This document shows, piece by piece, positions 52,633 through 64,000 of a stretch of DNA of 64,000 nucleotides. The stretch is from assembly GCA_916610825.1 (NCBI GenBank), contig OU744453.1, positions 10,683,826 through 10,747,825 on the forward strand, read 5' to 3'. A program made the position numbers and the translations under genes. The notes under the pieces were generated by a model. It was not told where the DNA came from. It worked only from the letters and a program-made list of their open reading frames with translations, and searched no databases. Origin of the DNA: Haliclystus octoradiatus (taxonomy: Eukaryota; Cnidaria; Staurozoa; Stauromedusae; Haliclystidae). Each line of letters opens with the position of its first letter. Position 1 is the first letter of the stretch.

Positions 52633-53808
52633 GTTGAAGAGTTGCTGACTAACTTTATTCCAGCCTCTGAAAATTTATTTCCATTTGATTGCATGGGACA
52701 GAGGTCGCTCATTTCACCCCCGTCTCGCGCGCCCCGAAAAAATATTTATCAATCTTACTGCTCCAATCTAGTAAAAGTTAGTGAAGTTGAGAAATAGAAT
52801 AGCAAACAATTAAACAAATATGAACAAAACACCTTTTCTGTTACTCGGGGTTATCAAGTTGAGATATAAACAAATCAGATCCAGAATACACCACAGTCAG
52901 TTTTGGAGATTATTTGGTCTGATCTAATTCCATTGCAAGTTTCAACTACACCATTGAGATAAAAGTTTCAAGTCTATCATCTCGTCTAACTGGACAATGA
53001 ATTTGAATAATAAATCCTGGTATTGTTTTGGAGAATTGCCAGAAAAAATGATCTATAGTACTTGAAAATTTTGTTTTAAAATTGAAATACTGTAACTTTC
53101 ATTTGTGTCAGAACCTTTGTGAGAGACCACCTGTCTGAAACGACCACCGTATATTGAATTAACAATGACCAACAATCAGCTTGTTGGTCATCAGTTTTGT
53201 ACAATGTCTTATTCCTGCTTTACCGGGGACAGCAAAAAGGAGATTGAAATTAGAAATTAATGGTATATAGTATCATCTTGAAAAATTAAGTTCCTAACTC
53301 AGAAGAAGCTGCAGTTCATCTTCAGTTCATCTGCATTTTTATATTGTATACAATTCTGAATAAAGAAACATTTTCTAGTTTTATAATAATATAATTCTTA
53401 GTACTCTTCATATGGAGCATTCATTTTTGGTGTATTTTACAGTTAAATATTTATGATTGTAAAAATAATAAAAATTTTAATTGCTTTTAATTTCATTCTA
53501 TTATACTTGTTTCAATTTTAATTATATTAACATATACCCTTGGGTTGTAGGGTAATGGATTAACAGATAAATTGATCCGATTTAAGAGATAACAAATAAT
53601 AGCCCAACTTTAATCCTGAAGATAATACAATCATAACTCAGTATAGTTATAGTTCGCATCTGATAATAATTATACTATGCAAAATAACATTACAAATCCC
53701 ATGCGACTAAAAATTAATCATAAAATACTCCTAATTGAAACAATATTTAAAACTAATGATATACTTGTTAATTCTTTAATTTATAACAAATGCCATTACA
53801 GTGGTTGT
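52633..53808. other. Intergenic region between PSMB6 and the TLDc gene
   Basis: A short GC-rich patch with CTCGCGCGCC at about 52727-52736 lies about 100 bases upstream of the PSMB6 ATG and may belong to its promoter. The rest is AT-rich with a fragment of the family A foldback (52825-52850). No exon was seen. Confidence 0.4.
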
Positions 53809-56800
53809 CTATTGATCTTGATGTGATACCGTCACACCACCCATTTCCAAGATGCTACGGTCAGGGTTGTCGTGCCAATCACCAGGATGTTTCACCTACA
53901 CAATTTTAAGAATAACAATTAAATCTACCTTTTATGGCAATTGCTTTAATTTATCAAAGAGCCAACAATCAACACAGAGTACTGACCTTTTTCCGTTTTT
54001 CTGTTTCTTTTGCGTCCCATTTCTTCTGATTTTTCTGCTGTTCGGTAGCTTTAGCACCACCACATCCCCACACCTGAATCAAATTAGGGAAGAAATTGGA
54101 TCACTACAGATTATGGGAAATTGCAGAGCATACTCGACACTCACTCACATAACTACAGCTTCAAGGGAGGATTAGCTCAAATGCCAGAACAACCGAACTT
54201 CAGACCGGATCATATCTGATTGACTGTGGTTTAAATCCCCCCAAAGGTCAACAAAGCCTTGACTTTATCTTAAAACATCAAATGAGTACAATCTAAGGAT
54301 GACGGGTGGAATGGTCCAGAGGGAACTGCATTGGGAGTAGCTGCGGCCCATCATTGCGCATTGAGACCTAACTGCCATGAAATCTGTTGAAATTGATCTG
54401 CAGTGTCGTGGCTGAGAGCGTTTAAAATCATTGCTCTCAGCGAAAAGAGCCACTCCTCTAGAAATCGAGAAATGGTAGGGTGCAACCAGTAGGGCGACAC
54501 CGTCTACATTACATTACTAGCTACAGCTTATACACTATTGTGTATTCATGTACTGAGCTAGCGACCGGCATAGTATTTAGGGACCGTTTACCTCCATCTT
54601 AATGACGTGGTCAGTGGTGTGCTGTTTATAGATCATGCATACTTCATCCAGATCTGAGTTAATTTCGATTTTAGCTGGCTTCCCAGAACCAAGATGAAGA
54701 CCCTTGGCAATACTGCGACCTTGCTCTTTCAGGTAAACCAATTTTGATGCGCCTAAAACAGGTAAAAAAATAGGCAATCAATAATCAAACAGACTTTATA
54801 TTATTATATTTTATTATATTTTATTACAAAATTCAAAGGCAATAGTAGTTTCGGATTCATTTTATTTAATTTCAACATTTCCGTCATTGCTGTGACCATT
54901 TTCAAGAGGAAAAGAAATATTTTAAACTTGACTTACTTTTTATACAAAATTTATATTATATTTTACCGAAACATTGAGATTAAATAAAATGAACCCGAGA
55001 CTACTGTTGTATTTGATTTTCGTAATAAAATGGTTCCGGTATACAAAGAAGCTATTAAATATTAGATATAGGATCATATCAGATATGCAAAGGTATATAT
55101 TTACAATCATTATTATGCAGCTATGCTCTTACTTTCTAGTACTTGAAACTTAGGATGTATTTCAATAAGCTGACAATATGACCCACCAAAGTTTTCAGGA
55201 GAGTCACTGTAATAATAAAAGTCAGAAAATCAGTCCTTACCACTGCTAGCTTCACAGTTGTGTAATTAGCCCAAATAAGAAAACATTAAAGTGCTGGCAA
55301 CGTCTTTTGCATAGGGTGTCTAGCAATGAGTTTCTATCACAGTGAAACCTGTATATAACATCCATCTATGAGAGGTAGAAAATTGACCACTACAGTATAT
55401 GCAGGTGGCCTTTATATACAGGATTGATTCAAAAGAAAATACAGTTTTAGACATTGCAAGAGTGACCACTATATCCAGGTGGCCGCTTTTAGAAGTGCCC
55501 GCTATAACAGGTCTGACTGTACAATGTACATGCAGGCCATTACTTACATCCAGTGTTGATCAAGAGCCAGTGCTACCAATGTGCCACTTTTCATTTTAAT
55601 CAGTGATATTGTTGGGCTTTTATAATCAAAGCACTTCTTTTTAAGTCTATATAAAATATAAACAATATTTCTTGTAAGACGGAATGGATTCCGCTGCTAA
55701 TTGAAACAATTAAATGTACATAGACCTTTCCTCTAAAGGCATCTTTGCTAATACCTGTAGTACATAATACAGTATAAAATAGCAGTTCAGAAGGTATAGC
55801 TGCTTCGAGTGGAACTCAGATAAATGAAATTCCCTCTGATATGCAATCATTTGATGATTGAGATTGATGAATGCAACAATATTGTTGAGTCGGCAAAGCG
55901 CCATGAAAGACAGTAGCAAAACAGCAAGTGACCTTGCCTTATTATATATTCAGACAAAAACATTGTTAATACTACTGAACAGAAACTGATTGACTCCTAT
56001 TGGTTAAGTACTGGAGAATTAATAATCAATATCAGACAACAACCATACCTATTGATACTTAGACCATGATCATCACTATTATAGAGCGGTTGCCAGGTCA
56101 GCAGGTTGTCATGGTCACTGCCTTCATCATCCTTTAAAGAAAGAGAGAGGAGAATTCGTTATAAGATACAACTATATTTGGATTACACTTTGTCCTTGCA
56201 GTCATAATCATTAAGTCAATTTTCTATATTGCCTGCATTTGGCATTGAGCATATTTACTGATGTTTCTTGTATATTTCTAATTATATTGATTATACTTTA
56301 AATAAATAGAATCAATGCCAATAAATTGACTCTGTACAGTTGAGCCTGTCCTAGCGGATATCTGCCTTAAGCGGACACCCCAAGGTCTGCTGTTGACAAT
56401 TTCAATAGGTTCACCACTGCTGTGAGTGGACAATGTCTAAGGCGGAAATAAAATATGCTGTCTTGAGCGGACAACTTGCTGTTCTGCTGTCTCTGTTTAT
56501 ACAAATTTATTCATGCAAAACATTTTTCATGCCATTGAAAACATCATTTTTAGTTGACAACGTCATATTACGTCACACCTCTCCTGAGCAGACACCTGTC
56601 TTATCCAAACAAAATCCTTCAGTCTTTAGGACAGGTTTGACTGTAAATTTATTTACAGCTCTATCATTTATTAACATTGAGCACCTTAACACTGCGATTG
56701 GATCAACAATCAAGTAATTACTTGATTATATTTAATATATATTATAGTATATCGGATACCTTGATTATATTAAAAAAAACTTTCCGTAAAATAGAGTAAC

Positions 56801-59800
56801 AAATTATAGATAAACAGACAAGTACAGTTACCGCAGCAAAATAAACAAAATAGAGTTGGATTGGAAAACAGTTGAGAATGCTTGTTAGTGTTTGTGGCTC
56901 TGTGAAAAAAATTCACAAGTTCATGAACATTCCCTTGCAAGTTCCTGAACAAAGGATGTGCATGGAATTGCCCAAATTTTCATGAAGAATTCATGAACAC
57001 TGTTCATGAAAAGTTCATGAACAATTGGAAAATTCACGTTACTGAACTCATGAACTTTTTTTAAAGGGGAATTGCAGATGCTTGTTTAGTATTTGCTTTG
57101 CAATTGAAGCATCAAGAGCCGTTCAAGCAAAAAATACATCATATTAGTCACACATTATCAATTTATATCAAAACGAATTCAACCACAAAATCAGAATCCA
57201 TACTAAGCTAACTGATCTCTATAGTGTTATGATATTAGCATTGTAGCTACACTTGGTGAATGGAATTATGTAAATTTATGTGAATTATCTAAATTATGCA
57301 CCTTTTCATCATCAATTGCACTGTGATGTTCCTTTTCCAGTCTTACATAACATGGCGGGAGAACAAGACAGAAATACCACATCATACTCAATGTTAACAA
57401 CTGATCAGATTGATGTTGTGGATAGGGCAACATCTGCAACAGCAACAACATTTCATTTATATATCAATCACATCTTTGTCACAGAGGGCCTGAAATAGTG
57501 TAGGTTATTATTCAAGTTTGCAGGAAGTAATCAGGATTGATTGTGTAGCAGCAGTAAAAGGGTAATTAAAATAATGGTTATCATTTTGGTATCAGTAAGT
57601 TTTATATTTGACATTTCAACAAACAATAAAAGGTTTTATCTTCCAGGATCATACGTTTTTCCCAATATTGTCTTCATAGTTTTGCCCAACAACGTAGCAA
57701 AAGAAGGAAGCAATACCTATATTTATTAAAACAATATTCAATTTCAGTTAAGTTTAAGAGACATCAACTGGGAAAGACACTTTAACTTTCACAACATACA
57801 CCACCCTCGGAATAGACACAAAATCCAAATTAAAGCATCACAAACAAAATATTGGAGTCTAGCTACTGAATCGGAGAGTTTTTTAAAATAAGGTCTAAAG
57901 AAATTTTACTAAATTATTTTAACAAAAATTACAAACTTCTGATTTTTGGTCAACTTGGCTGAGATTTCAGGGATCCCGAGCTTTCTCGTACACTGACATA
58001 AACATATTCGATTACAAATAGCACTGATGTGTATCTGTGCAGATGTTTATGTCATCGCGCATGACTCAACCAAATCTCAATCACTATTCAAGTTTACTAT
58101 CCTAAATTATTTGTATTCTCTCGGTAATTGTTTTCCACTTAAACGTTGCCTTGATTCTTACTTAATTAAAAGGAATGAGGAAAATAACTTATTTTTAAGC
58201 AGAGAAGATATTCTTTTTTTTCAAATATTTTGAAAATGATTATTAAGATTATACATTTTATTTTATTTGATCAACGGAATAAGACAAACTATGCAGTATA
58301 TATAAGAAGTATTACCTTATTTTTGAAATAAAGTATGTATATTTTCTGATTGGCAGATTATCACGTTGAAAATGTTGTTGAAGTACCTGTTCAAATATTA
58401 TGTTCATATTTTGAAATTTTTAGGAATGCCTAAACATTTTGCTGTGAAACGTTCAAAATAGAGAGAATGCCTAGTTTCCTAAATACATAATAATATTTCA
58501 AATTATAAATCAAATCGTAAATTTTACGGGAAGGCATGAAAATCGTTACTAACACAAACGAGTAACTATGATACCATTCATTTTAACAGAAGTTTGAAGT
58601 TGGAACAAAAAAAGCTACTGATTTGATTGCAAAATCTTTTCCTCAAATTGAACCTATTGAACATTTGTATTATTTGAAAGAACATACGTGAAACAGCATG
58701 AAGATGATAAAAATAACACCGAATGACGCTGCTATATAAAAACTATACATACATGGAAAACAGACATATGTATTGTTCTTCCTAACTTTTTATGTATCCA
58801 TCCATTGAGACCAGCATAAATTCGTAATTGATTTTCTATCAACCAATTTATAACTGCGTTTGTAGATAGTTCTGAATTACATTCAATCTAGCAAAGAAAG
58901 TAATTAACATGTTAACTCATTTTTGTAGTGGTCATCACCCAGAGGATATTAGAGAGGACTAGCTCAGATGGCAGAGCAACCGAACTTCAGATCGGATCAT
59001 ATCTGATCGACTGTGGTTCAAACCCCTGAATTTCAACTCAGCCTTGACTTTATCTAAAAAAAACATCAAATGAGTACCATCTGAGCATGGCGGATGGAAT
59101 GTTCCAGAGGGAATTGCATTGTGAGTAGCTGCTGCGCACCGATGCGCATTGACAATCGAGACCTATCAGCTATGAAATCTGTTGAGAAATTGATCTGCAG
59201 TGTCACGGCTGAGATCAATAAAAAGCATTTAAAATCGTTGCTCTCAGAGAATAAAAGCCACTTCACTAGAAATAGAGGAGAGGTACGGCCACCGTCTACA
59301 TTAGTTATTTATTACCCAGAGGCTGACAAATGACATATTTGTGAGTGATAGCGTACTATGAAGGACAGTATAAGCACTGTATTTCTAACAATGGCATTCG
59401 TTGCACCCGCGCCAATGATAAATCCGTAGTATTGATCTCTGGTGTGGCATTCCAGGTCAATACAAGATAACTGCAATGCCCCTACCCCCGTTTGATTTTT
59501 CTGATTCAATATTTTAGGACATCTGATATCGAAATCAATCAATACCAATCAGTCTATCAGATCTATTTTTATCAGGATAGTATATTTTTGCATAATTAAA
59601 TCAGCACCAACTGACAATAGGTTAGCAACACAGGATCAGGAATGAAAGCAAGTTCACATTGATGCTATGCCTTTGCAGTTTGCATCTCTCTTTGTAACGT
59701 AATCCCTTCCTGAACAGGTGAGGCACAAGAGGGGCAGAGGAGACGACGTCCCCAAGTCATATGGAGATACCCAGCCACTTTGCTGAGGAAGAAACATTAG

Positions 59801-62800
59801 ACTGTCAGGAAAGTTGTGATACTTTTTGAGCATTTTGAAAATACTTCCTATAAATAGCTCCTTTGTCTGGGGAGTTCGCCATCTGATTGGTGAAAATTCT
59901 AGTTCCATCACTATTCTTGAGATAACTCCGCAATGATAAAATTTGATGAGCCCATGAACATTTCCTGAGCATTGCACTTTTCTTGAATTAGTTGATCACA
60001 ATTTCATGAACATGAAACTGCCCGCATTTAATTCATGAACTGTTTTTGAAAAGGCAGTAGGCTATCTATCTGCCATTATCTTATCTAGGACAGATATAAC
60101 GCTTGTCCACAATTGACCAAACTTGGCTTCCATGTTTCATTGTATGAGATATTTATCCTTGATTAGACACTAATTAATTCAGAATTTGAAGAAACTCTCT
60201 TCAGTTTGTAATATAGCAGGTGGTGATACTCACACATGATTCTACCATGCTAGTGATCAGCATACTGTCTTTTGATTTTATATTATCTATACAAGTTGAT
60301 GTGTTAACAGAGAACTTCAGACATTCCATAAGAATATTGTGGATATCTAACAATGAAATAGACAGATAAATTGTAATTTACAAAATTTATAAATGAAATA
60401 AAATATTCGTTATCACTACTGTTTTAATATCACAACTTGCTTAATATCACACATTTTTCAGAACCAGTTTCTATCAATTTCAACTATTTCACTCCAGTAA
60501 ATACCACAGTCCGCCTATCGTAACAAGTTTTGGCTGCACCAAGAACCTCAGTGATATTAACGAGGTTATGTTACACTGGTTAACACCACACTTGAACCCA
60601 ATTTTAAAAATGAAATATTCCATATAATACCGTATAACTAAATTCTCACATATTATTAGATTGAGCAGAAAAATTAACAGCATTTAACATGTTTGTATAT
60701 TTGTCATTCGTCGCCTAATAATTAAGTTCCAGGAAATAAGAAGTTAGCAAATATATTAGGCCTACCCTTTTATAAATCTGTGTTTGACATTCAACTCACC
60801 TTTTCTTTGAAGGACACTCTTGCCATTTGTGTGAATGTCAGTAAAATACCGAAGTTGATATTCTTGTGTCTTGTATGCTGTACATAACATGATAACAAAA
60901 AACCAATGTGATTATATATGCTATAACCTGGTAGTGATTGCTAATTTAGTATAATGTACCTGTTTTCTATTCTAGAACAAATTGAAAGAAGTAGAATGTC
61001 ATATAAGCAAATATTTTAATTTATAAAACTAAATCTTTGATACAGTTATGCAAGTCAGATTCAGTCAAAAAAGGACAGTTCTTGAGAAACCATAAAATTA
61101 TATGTACTTCGTAAATAACAGTACCGTATAAACACCAGGGTCTGACAAAAGTAGGAATAATGGAATCCTAGATTCCGGAAGGTTAGAGGAAATTCAGAAT
61201 AAAATTGATGTTTTTAATGATTCATTGATCAAACATCAACAAAAAATTCAGAAGAAAATGTTGAAAATGCCTCAAGGATTTCAGAAGGCTGGACCTTTTG
61301 TCCGACCCTAATAACCACACAAGGTGGAACCCTGCTAGGGTCAGTTCCAAGGTCTTCTGGTTACAGTGGATAAGAGATGTGTCAAAACAGAGCTCATTGC
61401 AGTAGATTTTTTGTGACTACAATGGTGATTTATGAACTTTAAATTAACGGTTGAAACTTTACTTCAGTCAGTTTACAAGCATCGTGATAATCATATAGCA
61501 GAGCCTATGAAATTTCCTGTTAAATGCACAAGTTACTTTTATATACAAGGTTGATTAGATGTTGCAATTATTGATGCAGTATCCTTGTTTTAATATCACC
61601 ATTATAGCAGATGTGGACATTTAATGTTTATTTCTTTCTTCACAACATGTGATAAAAGGGTAAGGAAAATAAAAATGTGAACAATTTGGGAAGCATTCCT
61701 ATGAACAACAACTTACCACAATCCAAGAGATCCTGAAGAATTCTTTCAAATGCTGCTTTGCTGAGAACATCATCTGTAAATAATTTACTAGATAATTGAC
61801 TTGAAAACAAATCAACTGGACTATCACTTTCAAAATATTTCTGGAAAAAAAACACAAACGATTTTCAAATAAACTTCAGTTTAATCATTGCTTACCATAA
61901 CTAAAATGTAGGTTTTCAATTGGCATACCTCAAACAACTTTCGTTCAAAGATTCCATTTTCACAACAATTCTGAAAAGTAAAGTCATAACATCACATCCC
62001 TGCATATTTCACTGTTGGCTGTATATAATATTTAACAATTAGACAACCAGCCCAAGTTTGCTACCGTCGAATAGTCACCCAGGTCCTCCGAGATGACTAT
62101 TAACGACGGTAACAGCAAGGGTGAGTTGTCTAATTATTTTAGTAGAAACCAACTAGTTGCACAATAAAAACATATCAACAGAAATAAATTTAAACATTCA
62201 TTTGCTTCTTGAATTAATTTTTAATATATAACCATCAATCAAAGGCATATGAAGACCGCATCATTGTGATTTGGAGCATGAATTTTAATTTGAATTGATT
62301 CAGGTTTAGTTTTTTTTAACAACTATTGAATAACTACAAATAAATAAATGTTTGCAGTTTGAGATACTGTAGCCTATAAAGGTTTGTTGTTTACAAACTC
62401 CAGCTGATTAAGTGATTAGTAAACTAATCTGCAATAAAGTAGGGACGAAAAATGGCAAGAAGATTGTTAGATAAAATTAAAAAAATTGTGTAGGCCTATG
62501 CATAGCCTACCATTAAACATCTTCATCTCATATTTTGTTGCTCATTTTGTTTTCTCGGCACAGAATTTATAAGAATCTAGCATAAAATTGATTCAGAAAC
62601 ATTTGTGAATCGCTTGTTTACTGTTTGAAATTTTTGAGGAAACTTGCCAGTATTCACAATTAGAAAATAGTGCATGATTAAGCAACCAATCAGAATGCAG
62701 ATCATTGAATAGCACCCTAGTGGGTTGCGACTAAATATATACACCCAAAGCTATTTGATATCTTGCTTGAGGTTAGACGTAGGCTAGCAATACCCCTCTG

Positions 62801-63221
62801 AAAAAAGTTCTTGAAAATTAGACCATTCAACGCTCATGAATCAGTTCATGAAATCTTTAATTGACTGTTCATGACCTGTTCGTGAACTGTTATGAACTTA
62901 ACACATATTTTTGCAGGAGTATACAACGAGCAACACACTATATTAGGTAGCTAATAATTAAACTACAGTATGCACACTATTGCAACACTTATAGCCACAT
63001 TGCACAAACAACTACAGTGGTAATTTTGAGTACTTATTTAGAAATGTTATTCAATTATCAGAATCACATATTGTTTATTTTCAGTTTGGTCTATCTCACT
63101 TTTCAACAACAACTTGCAAAAACAAACAATTTATGCTACTCACGTCAAACAGTGCAGATAAATAGCTATCTGATGCATTACTTTGATGTACTGTTGATCC
63201 TGAAGATAATTTATTACCCAT
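53809..63221 (-). CDS. TLDc-domain protein, MEAK7 (TLDC1)-like, N-myristoylation type
   Basis: Thirteen exons on minus (63144-63221, 61929-61970, 61717-61840, 60800-60877, 60234-60346, 58753-58887, 57302-57433, 56049-56131, 55548-55646, 55133-55206, 54592-54752, 53987-54073, 53809-53895; 1293 nt) give 430 aa; human MEAK7 is 456. It starts MGNKLSSG, a canonical N-myristoylation signal, as in MEAK7 (MGNSRS). The N-terminal half is helical and EF-hand-like. The TLDc domain (about 235-377) includes LLTWQPLYNSDDHGLSINR, SLIKMKSGTLVALALDQHW, DSPENFGGSYCQLIEIHPKF and VIKMEVWGCGG. A charged linker rich in Lys/Glu/Gln and GDWHDNPDRSILEMGG end the protein. MEAK7 acts at lysosomes in an alternative mTOR pathway; this role is inferred from family. 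Exon 7 (57302-57433) and exon 6 are the least certain, though phases close. Confidence 0.8.
54165..54511 (+). mobile_element. tRNA-derived SINE, copy 1
   Basis: It starts GGGAGGATTAGCTCAAATGC (A-box-like) and has GGTTTAAATCC (degenerate B box) 55 bases on, followed by a 280-base body with GCATTGGGAGTAGCTGC and ATGAAATCTGTTGA. It shares its entire length with 58953-59303. It lies in intron 11 of the TLDc gene, on the opposite strand. Confidence 0.75.
55340..55519. mobile_element. pogo/Tigger-like MITE
   Basis: Left end CAGTGAAACCTGTATATAAC; right end, read in reverse, CAGTCAGACCTGTTATAGCG, followed by TA. The interior contains GTGACCACTATATCCAGGTG as in 14516-14683. Length 180. It lies in TLDc intron 9. 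Confidence 0.55.
56337..56643. mobile_element. pogo/Tigger-like MITE with TA target duplication
   Basis: Left end CAGTTGAGCCTGTCCTAGCG; right end in reverse CAGTCAAACCTGTCCTAAAG. TA at 56335-56336 and 56644-56645. The inner repeats AGCGGACA/TGTCTGCT recur. Length 307. It lies in TLDc intron 7. Confidence 0.65.
56905..57060. repeat. GTTCATGAAC-type repeat patch
   Basis: Contains AAGTTCATGAACATTCCC, GAATTCATGAACACTG and GTTCATGAAAAGTTCATGAA, matching the array in DHFR intron 4. Similar patches are at 59945-60055 and 62810-62905. Confidence 0.65.
58953..59303 (+). mobile_element. tRNA-derived SINE, copy 2
   Basis: It starts AGAGGACTAGCTCAGATGGC then AGAGC, a clear A box, and has the B box GGTTCAAACCC. 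The body matches 54165-54511 throughout to the shared end CACCGTCTACATTA. This copy is better preserved in the tRNA region. It lies in intron 5 of the TLDc gene. Confidence 0.8.
61136..61310. mobile_element. hAT-type MITE, copy 2 of the family of about 175 bp
   Basis: It begins CAGGGTCTGACAAAAGTAGG and ends CTTTTGTCCGACCCTA. Flanks ATAAACAC (61128-61135) and ATAACCAC (61311-61318) match at 7 of 8 positions. It has the same termini and length as 12047-12220, in TLDc intron 3. Confidence 0.7.
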
Positions 63222-63350
63222 TGCTGGTATTCCTGTAAATGCAAATCGGATAAACCATACAGCAGCAGATACAAAGACACAAATATTTTAAATCAATTTG
63301 TTCATAGCAACTAGCTCAAAGTGTGGTGACTTGTTTTTAATAGCTTCTGA

Positions 63351-63572
63351 TGTTTGTTTGTTTCTAATGATTTGCTGCCATTGGTGTAGAGGTTCCAAAC
63401 CAAGATTGTCACGCAATGCATAATTAGCATAATCATTATTAATGCATGGTGTGATTTAATATAAACACATGACCAAGGGAAACGCCCTTGTTCTTTTCAG
63501 TTCTAACGCTTGCCTAGTTGTTGTGTATCTTCTTGCTCTGTTGTTGATATAGTTTCAGTTATCTATATAGCA
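63351..63572 (+). repeat. Probable 5' LTR of a second Gypsy-type element
   Basis: It begins TGTTTGTTTG and ends ATATAGCA, about 222 bases, similar in length and tail to the LTR at 2184-2398. Ten bases later ATGGTGACAGAAGCG (from about 63582) resembles the primer-binding/leader start of many Gypsy elements. The left boundary is uncertain. Confidence 0.4.
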
Positions 63573-63660
63573 ACTTATGACATGGTGACAGAAGCGCGAT
63601 CGATGATCGTTTAAAAATATTATTATTACAGTTATATAAATTTATATATATTAATACATT

Positions 63661-64000
63661 ATGGCTAGATATAGTCCACCTTCCAAATTTACATTCCGAG
63701 CAGAGGAATGGCAGGATTGGATTATGGAATTCAAATGTTTCAGGAAAGCAACCAAGCTTCATTTAGAAGACGGAGAGATCCAAAAGGATACTTTATTGTA
63801 CTGCATGGGTACAAAAGATGCCAGCAGAATCTTGGAAACGTTCACTTGGAATGAACAGGAAGCGATTGTTTTGGATCGTCCGTCTACATCATCAAAAGGT
63901 GAAAAGGCTGAAGCAACTACGTCGTCAGGGAAGCAACCGGCGAAAGAGAAGACTGCTGTAGTATTAATCGATGAAAACAATTTTGATGCTTTAGTAAAAA
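63661..64000 (+). CDS. Retrotransposon Gag N-terminus (partial, runs off the window)
   Basis: An uninterrupted frame starts at ATG 63661 and continues to the end of the window (113 codons): MARYSPPSKFTFRAEEWQDW, then FKCFRKATKLHLEDGEIQKD and TLLYCMGTKDASRI. The pattern W..W...F..FR.AT.L...D...Q...LLY.MG matches Gag of Gypsy-type retrotransposons. It is followed by a Lys/Ser-rich linker. The matching protease-to-integrase part is not in this window; the element at 1-2398 may belong to the same family. Confidence 0.7.
   Translation, partial: MARYSPPSKFTFRAEEWQDWIMEFKCFRKATKLHLEDGEIQKDTLLYCMGTKDASRILETFTWNEQEAIVLDRPSTSSKGEKAEATTSSGKQPAKEKTAVVLIDENNFDALVK

Noticed and set aside
54265-54453. 62-codon minus-strand frame
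   Set aside because: It lies entirely inside the SINE at 54165-54511; the equivalent frame at 59066-59266 is in the second SINE copy.

Overview
This window is animal nuclear DNA: AT-rich, with short phase-matched exons, GT-AG introns, long introns and a heavy load of transposable elements. The gene set (proteasome beta subunit, DHFR, TMEM222, xyloside xylosyltransferase, carbohydrate sulfotransferase, a TRBP/PACT-like dsRNA-binding protein, a MEAK7-like TLDc protein) fits a metazoan. Penelope-like elements (PLEs) with hammerhead-like ends and a strongly over-represented TAGGCCTA octamer suggest a marine invertebrate, perhaps an echinoderm or hemichordate; that guess is inference only.

Layout. 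1-2400: 3' part of a Gypsy-type LTR retrotransposon that has lost its reverse transcriptase. 4709-4959 (-): first coding exon of a probable JmjC/cupin-8-like protein, divergent from TMEM222 (+, 5141-14791, 6 exons, 190 aa). 16727-27108 (+): 6-exon gene for a secreted protein of 672 aa with two 2-oxoglutarate/Fe(II) dioxygenase domains, the first lacking its iron ligands. 27202-31616 (-): complete DHFR (6 exons, 186 aa), tail to tail with the previous gene. 32154-38285 (+): a 336-aa protein with two good dsRNA-binding domains and a degenerate third, divergent from DHFR; its second intron holds a young PLE inserted into a LINE. 40467-44452 (+): carbohydrate sulfotransferase (3 exons, 359 aa), convergent with XXYLT1-like (-, 44691-46039, 2 exons, 331 aa). 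46958-52632 (-): PSMB6 (7 exons, 229 aa). 53809-63221 (-): N-myristoylation-type TLDc protein like MEAK7 (13 exons, 430 aa). 63351 to the end: LTR, leader and gag start of another Gypsy element.

The exon models were built by hand from splice sites, reading phase and family similarity; every model closes in frame. The genes form no operon-like system. The recurring arrangement is divergent or convergent pairs. The two Golgi glycan genes (sulfotransferase and xylosyltransferase) are neighbours, which may be chance.

The mobile fraction is rich and partly datable: hAT-type elements with 8-bp target duplications, a Harbinger-like MITE with TTA duplication, pogo/Tigger-like MITEs with TA ends, a solo LTR inside one copy of a direct repeat, tRNA-derived SINEs, several foldback elements, PLE remnants with hammerhead-like cores, and a dispersed repeat rich in GTTCATGAAC. 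I found no CRISPR array and no clear functional tRNA or rRNA gene.
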